Origin: Mailhella sp.
Lineage (GTDB): Bacteria > Desulfobacterota > Desulfovibrionia > Desulfovibrionales > Desulfovibrionaceae
NCBI GenBank assembly: GCA_017411945.1
Contig: JAFQPD010000070.1
Location: 1-5,333, forward strand
Direction of reading: 5' to 3'
Length of the DNA: 5,333 nucleotides
The notes below the pieces were generated by a model. It made no database searches and had not been told where the DNA came from. It saw nothing but the letters and a program-made list of their open reading frames with translations. Positions 1-4,134 of the stretch are shown piece after piece. Every line of letters starts with the position of its first letter. The first letter of the stretch is position 1. Position numbers and translations under genes: made by a program.

Positions 1-124
1 AGGACATACGCCAGAGCTTACTCCCGTTCGGCGTGACATGGATATGAAGCCCTCCACCGTCGAAATGCTTATACGGCTTCTCGAGCGGTTTCAGACTGCG
101 AATAAATACATCGGTAAGAGGCAT
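1..124 (-). CDS. Tyrosine integrase, N-terminus only (runs off left edge)
   Basis: Reading right to left from the ATG at 124-122, 41 codons are visible before the window ends. The protein begins MPLTDVFIRSLKPLEKPYKH and continues with FDGGGLHIHVTPNGSKLWRM. This is the signature of the N-terminal arm-DNA-binding domain (DUF4102 type) of P4-like tyrosine integrases, which usually read 'DGGGL-x-L-x-V-x-P-x-G-SKLW'. Such enzymes cut and rejoin DNA at attachment sites to integrate or excise prophages and genomic islands. The catalytic R...HxxR...Y residues lie outside the window, so activity cannot be judged. A strong AAGGAG ribosome site at 135-130, 5 nt before the ATG, fixes the start. The gene points away from the other genes, so the element probably extends to the left of base 1. 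Seen: the domain signature and ribosome site. Inferred: that a whole integrated element lies beyond. Confidence 0.85.
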   Translation of the reverse strand, partial: MPLTDVFIRSLKPLEKPYKHFDGGGLHIHVTPNGSKLWRMS

Positions 125-129
125 GTGAG

Positions 130-135
130 CTCCTT
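130..135 (-). promoter_or_regulatory. Ribosome binding site of the integrase
   Basis: AAGGAG on the minus strand, 5 nt upstream of the integrase ATG. It is the strongest Shine-Dalgarno match in the window and supports the start at 124 although the gene is cut off. Confidence 0.75.
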
Positions 136-147
136 GTCCTGCACCTC

Positions 148-159
148 GTATCATGATAC
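148..159. promoter_or_regulatory. Perfect 12-bp palindrome upstream of the integrase
   Basis: GTATCATGATAC is a perfect dyad 23 nt upstream of the integrase ATG, just above its ribosome site. A site here could be an operator bound by a dimeric element-encoded repressor or excisionase, or an integrase arm site. The sequence shows only the symmetry and position; the binding protein is unknown. Confidence 0.35.
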
Positions 160-208
160 CCCTTGGACGTAGCTGGACAATAGGCCCGGCTCATCCTCGG
201 CTAGGTGC

Positions 209-231
209 GAGTATCGTGTTTTTCGATACTC
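209..231. repeat. Perfect 8-bp inverted repeat in the integrase upstream region
   Basis: GAGTATCG at 209-216 and CGATACTC at 224-231 pair perfectly around a 7-nt T-rich loop. In the integrase-sense transcript the loop is AAAAACA and no U-tract follows, so a classical terminator is unlikely in that direction. A second inverted repeat, AATTGT-ACTC-ACAATT, follows at 234-249. Clusters of short dyads upstream of an integrase are typical of attachment or regulatory regions; the exact role is inferred. Confidence 0.45.
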
Positions 232-233
232 TC

Positions 234-249
234 AATTGTACTCACAATT
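234..249. repeat. Short inverted repeat AATTGT-N4-ACAATT
   Basis: Six-base arms at 234-239 and 244-249 separated by ACTC. The site sits 110 bp upstream of the integrase start, next to the 209-231 hairpin, at the point where the sequence turns AT-rich. It could be an operator or an integrase core or arm site. Only the symmetry is observed. Confidence 0.3.
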
Positions 250-382
250 TTTAGGGATTCAAGCGGATTTTACAGGACTTGGAAAGACGCTCTTCAAAAT
301 AAAAGTCTATAATTCGTGCTAGTTATGGATCTTATCGGACGTATTCATACTCAACGTATGATTTCTGTAGAAAAGCTTCCTT

Positions 383-405
383 CCCTTCCCCCGAACCCCC
401 ATCCC
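383..405 (-). other. G-quadruplex motif in repeat A
   Basis: On the minus strand four G-runs of 3, 5, 5 and 3 are separated by loops of 2, 3 and 2 nt. This fits the canonical four-tract rule for intramolecular G-quadruplexes. The same motif, with a different central loop, recurs in copy C. Folding is predicted from the pattern only. Confidence 0.5.
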
Positions 406-430
406 ATCTTCCAAAGACTTTTAATTGATG

Positions 431-462
431 AAGCCCCGCTGGTCTTTTGACTGGCGGGGCTT
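431..462 (+). terminator. Terminator-like hairpin inside repeat A
   Basis: AAGCCCCGC at 431-439 pairs with GCGGGGCTT at 454-462. An inner GTC/GAC pairing closes a TTTT loop. On the plus strand it is followed by TTCGTTC, a weak U-tract; on the minus strand no U-tract follows. It therefore best fits a terminator for plus-strand transcription entering from the left, where no plus-strand gene remains in the window. It may also block the opposite strand. Copy C carries the homologous hairpin. Confidence 0.55.
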
Positions 463-492
463 TCGTTCACATTTTTCCCTTCAAACTTTTCC

Positions 493-574
493 AAATAAAA
501 AGTCTTGGAAGGTGGTGGGGGAGTTTGAGGGGGCGGAGGAGAACCTTCTTCAGAAGGTTTCCTCCGCCCCCTCA
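493..574 (+). repeat. Repeat copy B: divergent G-rich hairpin repeat
   Basis: This is a diverged relative of copies A and C. It has the same head (AAAAGTCTTGGAAG), the same pair of five-G runs, and a long terminal hairpin with a 2-nt loop. The stem sequence differs from copy C, but base pairing and a single bulged G are kept. No adjoining GC-rich terminator cassette is present on this copy. It lies downstream of azlD and may mark the 3' end of that transcript. Confidence 0.65.
526..574. terminator. Large near-perfect hairpin downstream of azlD
   Basis: The arms 526-549 and 552-574 pair over 23 bp with one bulged G and a 2-nt loop, including GGGGGCGGAGGA against its complement. The hairpin starts 16 nt after the azlD stop. 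No run of T follows in the azlD direction, so it is not a textbook intrinsic terminator. It could stop polymerase through stem strength, protect the mRNA 3' end, or simply be the hairpin part of repeat B. Confidence 0.5.
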
Positions 575-590
575 TATCTTCTCAACTATC

Positions 591-896
591 CTAACAGATA
601 AACAGCTCTATCACGAAGACCAGCACGCAGGCGGCCACGGCCACGCTGAACAGGCTGAAGCCGCGCCAGGCGAGCAGGACGGCGGCGGCGAAGGCGGCGA
701 GGCCGGACCACTGGGAGCCGGTGGATTCCATCATGGCCGGGAAGGTCATCACCGAGAGGGTGACATAGGGCACATAGTAGAGGAAGGAGCGCAGGGTGAC
801 GTTCTTTATCTCGCGGCGTATGAGCGTGAGCGGAAGGACGCGGATGAGGTAGGTGACCACTGCCATGACGGCTATGTAGATATAGGTCTCACTCAT
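591..896 (-). CDS. azlD: AzlD, small subunit of branched-chain amino acid exporter
   Basis: A 101-residue, very hydrophobic protein of the AzlD/YgaH family, the usual length for the family. AzlC and AzlD together form an inner-membrane exporter for branched-chain amino acids (YgaZH in E. coli exports valine; AzlCD in Bacillus confers azaleucine resistance). Visible marks are an N-terminal helix ending in TYLIRVLPL (residues 15-23), the conserved YVPYVTLSVMTFPAM (41-55), and two C-terminal helices (about 64-77 and 80-99). I start it at the ATG at 896, which has GGAG 7 nt upstream and overlaps the azlC stop by 8 nt, a sign of translational coupling. An ATG at 935 would add 13 basic residues, but it has no ribosome site and would overlap azlC by 47 nt. 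The TAG stop is followed by a large hairpin. Substrate is inferred from the family. Confidence 0.9.
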   Translation of the reverse strand: MSETYIYIAVMAVVTYLIRVLPLTLIRREIKNVTLRSFLYYVPYVTLSVMTFPAMMESTGSQWSGLAAFAAAVLLAWRGFSLFSVAVAACVLVFVIELFIC

Positions 897-1626
897 GGCA
901 GGGCTCCGCTTCGGCTGTTTCGCCCTTTTCTTCATGCACGGGGAAGAGCACTGCGGCGACGGCGGAGATCAGCACCGTGAGGATGATGATCTTCATGCCG
1001 CCGGAAATGCCTGCGAGGAAGGGGACTAGCGGGAAGGCCCAGCTTGCCGCCATGGAGGCCAGCACCAGAAGGGCGAGCACCCTGTCCTTCTTCGCCGGAG
1101 GCACCACGATGGCAAGGAACATGCCGTACAGGGCCACGCTGAGGGCCACCACCACGCGGTCCGGGAGCACGTTGCCCAGCACAACGCCGAGGCATGTGCC
1201 CAGGGCCCAGCCGGGCGAAGCCACGGCCACCGCCCCGTAGGTGTAGAACGGGTCCAGCCTGCCCGGCACGTTGACGGATATGCCGAATATCTCGTCCGTC
1301 ACGCCGTAGCCCACAAGGAGCCGATGATAGAACGGCGTTTCCGGGGCCAGCTTCTGCGAAAGGGCCGCCGACATGAGCATGTAGCGCAGGTTGATGACCA
1401 GCTGGGAAAGAGCCATCTCCCAGTAGCCCGCGCCTGCCACGATGATGCTCAGCGCGGCGAACTCGCCCGCCGAGGTGAGGTTGGTCAGGCTCATGACCGT
1501 GGATTCGACTGCCGTCATGCCTATGTTGCGGCAGGCGATGCCCAGAGAGAACGACACGGCGAAATAACCCAGCGCGATGGGAATGCCGTCGCGCATGCCG
1601 CTGAGGAAGTTTTTCTTATGGTCCAT
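889..1626 (-). CDS. azlC: AzlC, large subunit of branched-chain amino acid exporter
   Basis: A 245-residue polytopic membrane protein of the AzlC/YgaZ family. It is the main transport subunit and works with AzlD, encoded directly downstream with an 8-nt overlap. Family marks include GIPIALGYFAVSFSLGI (residues 14-30), NLRYMLMSAALS (79-90) and TDEIFGI (110-116). Several further hydrophobic segments follow, the last ending near residue 229, and the tail is short and charged. The reading frame stays open upstream to a TTG at 1698, which would add 24 hydrophilic residues. I prefer the ATG at 1626 because family members begin just before the 'GxRDGIPI' segment and the normal length is near 240. 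The ribosome site is weak: only AGAGA about 12 nt upstream. An 8-bp perfect hairpin ends 20 nt above the ATG. The export role is known for the family; the exact amino acid is not shown. Confidence 0.92.
   Translation of the reverse strand: MDHKKNFLSGMRDGIPIALGYFAVSFSLGIACRNIGMTAVESTVMSLTNLTSAGEFAALSIIVAGAGYWEMALSQLVINLRYMLMSAALSQKLAPETPFYHRLLVGYGVTDEIFGISVNVPGRLDPFYTYGAVAVASPGWALGTCLGVVLGNVLPDRVVVALSVALYGMFLAIVVPPAKKDRVLALLVLASMAASWAFPLVPFLAGISGGMKIIILTVLISAVAAVLFPVHEEKGETAEAEPCHE
904..907 (-). promoter_or_regulatory. Ribosome binding site that decides the azlD start
   Basis: GGAG lies 7 nt before the ATG at 896, inside the last codons of azlC. The alternative ATG at 935 is preceded only by CCCCGTGC, so this site favours the shorter AzlD. 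Confidence 0.6.
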
Positions 1627-1646
1627 GGTGAATGATTCTCTGTCTT

Positions 1647-1666
1647 GGATTTCCTGCCGGAAATCC
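1647..1666. promoter_or_regulatory. Perfect hairpin in the azlC leader
   Basis: GGATTTCC (1647-1654) and GGAAATCC (1659-1666) pair perfectly around a 4-nt loop and end 20 nt upstream of the azlC ATG. It could be an operator for a dimeric regulator (azlCD genes are often under Lrp-like control in other bacteria) or an mRNA hairpin affecting initiation. Only the symmetry is observed. Confidence 0.4.
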
Positions 1667-1676
1667 GCTAAAGGCA

Positions 1677-1696
1677 GGCCGGCTTTCCAGTCGGCC
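1677..1696. repeat. Palindromic unit 1 (GCCGACTGGAAAGCCGGC type)
   Basis: GGCCGGC pairs with GTCGGCC around TTTCCA, with one G-T wobble. A closely similar unit lies at 1802-1818, about 107 bp away in the same spacer. The pair resembles a REP-like doublet. Confidence 0.4.
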
Positions 1697-1801
1697 AAAG
1701 AGTCCTTCGGGCACAGGCCTGACCGAATCGCGCCTCACGGGCCTTTGGCCCTCTCGGCGGCGCTTCGCTGTGACCTCAACCGTTCCTCGCCCGCCTAAGA
1801 T

Positions 1802-1818
1802 GCCGACTTCCAGTCGGC
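1802..1818. repeat. Palindromic unit 2 (GCCGACTTCCAGTCGGC)
   Basis: A perfect 7-bp stem around TCC, nearly the same sequence as the unit at 1677-1696. On the minus strand both read GCCGACTGGAA followed by G-x-CGGC. This one lies 48 nt past the uvrB stop and could help define its mRNA 3' end, but no U-tract follows. Confidence 0.4.
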
Positions 1819-1865
1819 GCGGGCTCGTCTCTCCAACCGCGCTGCGCGCGGCGCCTCCGGCGGGG

Positions 1866-3944
1866 TTAGGGAAGATTTTCTTCGCCACTCAGGTAAAGTC
1901 TTTCCTTCAAAGCTTTTATCCTGTCGCGGTACTCGGCGGCCTGCTCGAATTCGAGCTGTTTGGCGGCGGCGCGCATGGCCTTTTCGAGCTCGGTGATGAG
2001 CTTGGCGATGTCGGCCGGGCTCTGCGGGGCCGGAGCTTCGGGCGCGGCTTCCTTTTTCTTCCCGCGCCCCTTGCCTTTGTCGGCACGGGCGTCGGCCTTG
2101 CTCTTGCCGCGCTTGGTCTTCCCTTCTTCGTCCTTCCCGTAAAGATTGTCCAGCGGATTTTCGAGGGATTTCAGGATAGTCTTCGGCTCGATGCCGTGCT
2201 CTTCGTTGTAGGCCAGCTGCTTGGCGCGGCGGCGTTCGGTCTCGTCCATGGCGGCCTTCATGGAGGCCGTCACTCTGTCGGCATAGAGGATGACGCGGCC
2301 CCCGGCGTTTCGAGCGGCTCGGCCGAAGGTCTGTATGAGCGCGCCGGTGGAGCGCAGGAAGCCTTCCTTGTCTGCATCGAGTATGGCCACGAGCGAAACT
2401 TCCGGGATGTCGAGACCTTCGCGCAGGAGGTTGATGCCCACCAGCACGTCGAATTCCTTGGCGCGCAGGGCCTTGATGATGGCTATGCGCTCAAGGGTGT
2501 CGATGTCCGAATGGAGGTAGCGCGAGGAAACGCCCATCTCGTTGAAATATTCCGTGAGGTCTTCGGCCATGCGCTTGGTCAGCGTGGTGACGAGCACGCG
2601 CTCGCCCCGGGCCGCGCGGGCCTTGCATTCGCCAAGCAGGTCGTCCATCTGGCCCTTCACGGGGCGTATCTCCACGGGCGGGTCCACCAGTCCTGTGGGG
2701 CGGATGACCTGTTCCACCACGAGCCCGGCGGAGCGGTCCAGTTCCCAGCGGCCCGGCGTGGCCGAAACGAAGATGCTCTGGCCTATGCGTTCCTCGAATT
2801 CCGCGAACTGCAGGGGGCGGTTGTCCAGAGCCGAGGGCAGGCGGAAGCCGTAGTCCACCAGCGTGTTCTTGCGCGAGCGGTCGCCTTTGAACATGGCCCC
2901 TACCTGAGGGATGCTCATGTGCGATTCGTCCACGAAGAGCAGGAAATCCTTGGGGAAATAGTCGAGCAGCGTGGCGGGCGGCTGCCCCTGCACGCGGCCG
3001 TCGAGGTGGCGGGAGTAGTTCTCGATGCCGTTGCAGTAGCCGAGCTCTTCCATCATCTCAAGGTCGAGCTGGGTGCGCTGTTCGAGGCGCTGGGCTTCGA
3101 GCAGGCGGTTCGAGCCCTGGAACTCGATGAGGCGTTCGCGCAGTTCGTCGCGTATGTCGCCCATGGCGCGGATGAGGTTGTCGCGGTCGGAAACGTAGTG
3201 GCTGGCCGGGTAGATGACAGTTTTGGGCACGCGGCCCAGCACCTCTCCGGTGAGCGGGTCTATCTCGCGTATGGCGTCTATCTCGTCGCCGAAGAACTCG
3301 ATGTGCAGGGCCTTCTCGTCTTCGTAGGCGGGGATTATCTCCAGCACGTCGCCGCGCACGCGGAAGGTGCCTCGGTGGAAGTCGTAGTCGTTGCGGGTGT
3401 ACTGTATGTCCACGAGGCGGCCGATGATGCTCTCCATGGAGACGTTCTGCCCTTCTTCCACCGGGATGATGAGCCGAGCGTAGTACTCCGGCGAGCCGAG
3501 GCCATAGATGCAGGAGACAGAGGCCACGATGATGACGTCGCGCCGCGTGAGCAGGGCGTGCGTGGCGGCATGGCGCAGCTTGTCGATGTTGTCGTTGATG
3601 GCCGAGTCTTTCTCGATATAGGTGTCCGAGGAAGGAACGTAGGCTTCTGGCTGGTAGTAGTCGTAATAGCTGACGAAGTATTCCACCGCGTTCTTCGGGA
3701 ACAGGGCGCGGAACTCGCCGTAGAGCTGGGCGGCCAGCGTCTTGTTGTGGGCGAGGATGAGCGCGGGGCGGTTGGTGCGGGCGATGACGTTGGCCATGGT
3801 GAACGTCTTGCCCGAACCCGTGACGCCGAGCAGGACCTGGTCGCGTATGCCGGCATCGAGATTCGAGACCAGCTCGTCGATGGCGGCAGGCTGGTCGCCC
3901 ATGGGAGAAAAAGCGGAGTGGAGCTGGAAGATGGATTCGGACAT
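1866..3944 (-). CDS. uvrB: UvrB, excinuclease ABC subunit B
   Basis: A 692-residue cytoplasmic DNA repair protein. UvrB receives damaged DNA from UvrA, checks the lesion by inserting a beta-hairpin between the strands, and recruits UvrC for the cuts. Visible in order are Walker A GVTGSGKT (40-47), the beta-hairpin region SYYDYYQPEAYVPSSDTYIE (92-111), the Walker B-like DESH (339-342), VSATP (393-397), motif V GINLLREGLDIPEV (503-516) and motif VI QTFGRAARN (538-546). A Lys/Ala/Pro-rich linker spans about 604-643, and the UVR domain that binds UvrA/UvrC spans about 648-683. All key residues are present. The length is slightly above E. coli UvrB (673) because of the basic linker. The ATG at 3944 follows an in-frame TAG two codons upstream and gives the expected N-terminus (FQLHSAFSPMGDQPAAI). 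No Shine-Dalgarno sequence precedes it. A perfect palindrome ends 21 nt upstream. No LexA box is recognised. Confidence 0.98.
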   Translation of the reverse strand: MSESIFQLHSAFSPMGDQPAAIDELVSNLDAGIRDQVLLGVTGSGKTFTMANVIARTNRPALILAHNKTLAAQLYGEFRALFPKNAVEYFVSYYDYYQPEAYVPSSDTYIEKDSAINDNIDKLRHAATHALLTRRDVIIVASVSCIYGLGSPEYYARLIIPVEEGQNVSMESIIGRLVDIQYTRNDYDFHRGTFRVRGDVLEIIPAYEDEKALHIEFFGDEIDAIREIDPLTGEVLGRVPKTVIYPASHYVSDRDNLIRAMGDIRDELRERLIEFQGSNRLLEAQRLEQRTQLDLEMMEELGYCNGIENYSRHLDGRVQGQPPATLLDYFPKDFLLFVDESHMSIPQVGAMFKGDRSRKNTLVDYGFRLPSALDNRPLQFAEFEERIGQSIFVSATPGRWELDRSAGLVVEQVIRPTGLVDPPVEIRPVKGQMDDLLGECKARAARGERVLVTTLTKRMAEDLTEYFNEMGVSSRYLHSDIDTLERIAIIKALRAKEFDVLVGINLLREGLDIPEVSLVAILDADKEGFLRSTGALIQTFGRAARNAGGRVILYADRVTASMKAAMDETERRRAKQLAYNEEHGIEPKTILKSLENPLDNLYGKDEEGKTKRGKSKADARADKGKGRGKKKEAAPEAPAPQSPADIAKLITELEKAMRAAAKQLEFEQAAEYRDRIKALKERLYLSGEENLP

Positions 3945-3965
3945 ATGCTATGGAAGATAGATTTT

Positions 3966-3988
3966 CTGGGGGAGATAATCTCCCCCAG
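3966..3988. promoter_or_regulatory. Perfect 23-bp palindrome in the uvrB leader
   Basis: CTGGGGGAGAT and ATCTCCCCCAG are perfect 11-nt arms around one central base, ending 21 nt upstream of the uvrB ATG. As RNA it makes a 10-bp GC-rich hairpin with a 3-nt loop. It may be an operator, an mRNA-stabilising hairpin, or the stem of a short member of the repeat family (copy D), since the minus strand just before it reads TGGGGG-TC-TGGGGG, like copies A and C. The function is unknown. Confidence 0.6.
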
Positions 3989-3999
3989 ACCCCCATATT
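3966..3999 (-). repeat. Repeat copy D: short, diverged G-rich hairpin repeat
   Basis: On the minus strand two five-G runs two or three bases apart lead into a GC-rich hairpin with a very small loop. This is the tail layout of copies A-C. The AAAAGTCTTTGGAAG head is missing, so membership is suggested by layout rather than by alignment. Confidence 0.4.
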
Positions 4000-4060
4000 T
4001 CGCAGGCCGCCTTGGTGCGCTCCGCGCCCCTGCGGCGGCACTGCGGAAATGGGTGGTCTG
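3986..4060. repeat. Long imperfect inverted repeat upstream of uvrB
   Basis: The left arm 3986-4011 (from CAGACC to GCCGCC) pairs with the right arm 4034-4060 over about 24 base pairs with small bulges, around a 22-nt GC-rich centre. It shares its outer three bases with the 3966-3988 palindrome, so the two dyads are nested end to end and could form alternative structures in the uvrB leader. No coding content is seen. Confidence 0.5.
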
Positions 4061-4066
4061 AAAAAG

Positions 4067-4093
4067 AAATGCCTCGCGGTCAACGAGGCATTT
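4067..4093 (-). terminator. Intrinsic terminator of the glycosyltransferase gene
   Basis: AAATGCCTCG (4067-4076) pairs perfectly with CGAGGCATTT (4084-4093) around a 7-nt loop. In the minus-strand direction it is followed by TTCTTTTTC, and on the plus strand by TTGCG after the T-run. It lies about 40 nt past the glycosyltransferase stop, so it ends that transcript and separates it from uvrB. It may work in both directions. Confidence 0.85.
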
Positions 4094-4134
4094 TTGCGTT
4101 AATGCAGGGGATTTTCAAGAGGCGGAGAAGGGGC

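Larger units (their letters stand above)
125..361. other. Gene-free, partly AT-rich region between integrase and repeat A
   Basis: No open reading frame of coding character and no tRNA cloverleaf is visible on either strand. GC falls to about 37% over 241-360 (hand count), well below the GC-rich genes to the right. The region holds the dyads at 148-159, 209-231 and 234-249, two copies of TGGAC 11 nt apart near 164-177, and TCATAC-TCAAC-GTATGA at 345-361. For a P4-type integrase the attachment site normally lies upstream of the gene, so one end of the integrated element is expected here. That is inference. Confidence 0.5.
362..463 (-). repeat. Repeat copy A: terminator-linked G-rich hairpin repeat, truncated
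   Basis: Read on the minus strand, this stretch matches the repeat at 5222-5325 (copy C) over about 100 bp with nine mismatches by hand alignment, roughly 91% identity. The order is a hairpin with AAGCCCCG/CGGGGCTT arms, ATCAATTAAAAGTC, TTTGGAAGATGGGATGGGGG, a second run of five G, AAGGGAAGGAAG, and CTTTTCT. In copy C this last part continues into the other arm of a long hairpin. In copy A the second arm stops after AGAAA at 362 and unrelated sequence follows. It is a non-coding intergenic repeat of unknown function, broken at its left edge. Confidence 0.8.
1627..1865. other. Palindrome-rich spacer between uvrB and azlC
   Basis: No believable gene is present in these 239 bp. The stretch is dense in short inverted repeats: 1647-1666, 1677-1696, GGGCC-TTT-GGCCC at 1739-1751, 1802-1818, and CCGCGC-TGC-GCGCGG at 1837-1851. 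None is followed by a convincing T-run, so no clear uvrB terminator is called. A 90-codon minus-strand frame through it overlaps both neighbours and looks like a composition artefact. Confidence 0.5.

Noticed and set aside
234..249. Resemblance of AATTGTGAGTACAATT (minus strand) to the lac operator
   Set aside because: Only the AATTGTGAG half matches and the spacing is shorter; there is no lac-type gene nearby.
351..575. A 74-codon minus-strand frame (proline and serine rich)
   Set aside because: It consists of translated repeats A and B, including the C-rich runs and hairpins, and has no ribosome site.
125..590. tRNA gene as integrase target
   Set aside because: I looked for a T-arm (GGTTCGAATCC type) and an acceptor stem on both strands and found none.
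447..980. A 177-codon plus-strand frame across the repeat B hairpin and azlCD
   Set aside because: It crosses the intergenic hairpin and is antisense to clear azlD/azlC coding; its composition is histidine, glycine and arginine rich.
1624..1698. TTG start at 1698 for azlC
   Set aside because: It would add 24 hydrophilic residues not typical of AzlC. An AAGGA lies near it, so it is not impossible, but family length and N-terminus favour the ATG at 1626.
1616..1888. A 90-codon minus-strand frame filling the uvrB-azlC gap
   Set aside because: It overlaps the uvrB end and the azlC start, and its content is translated palindromes with no family resemblance.
3966..3988. LexA/SOS box reading of the uvrB palindrome (CTG...CAG ends)
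   Set aside because: The CTG and CAG ends are 17 nt apart, not the 10 of an enterobacterial SOS box, and the inner sequence is G/C runs.
1632..4061. An 809-codon open frame on the plus strand, antisense to uvrB
   Set aside because: It lies opposite a perfectly conserved uvrB, and its translation is rich in A, G, V, H and R with no domain. Long antisense frames are expected with this GC-rich codon use.
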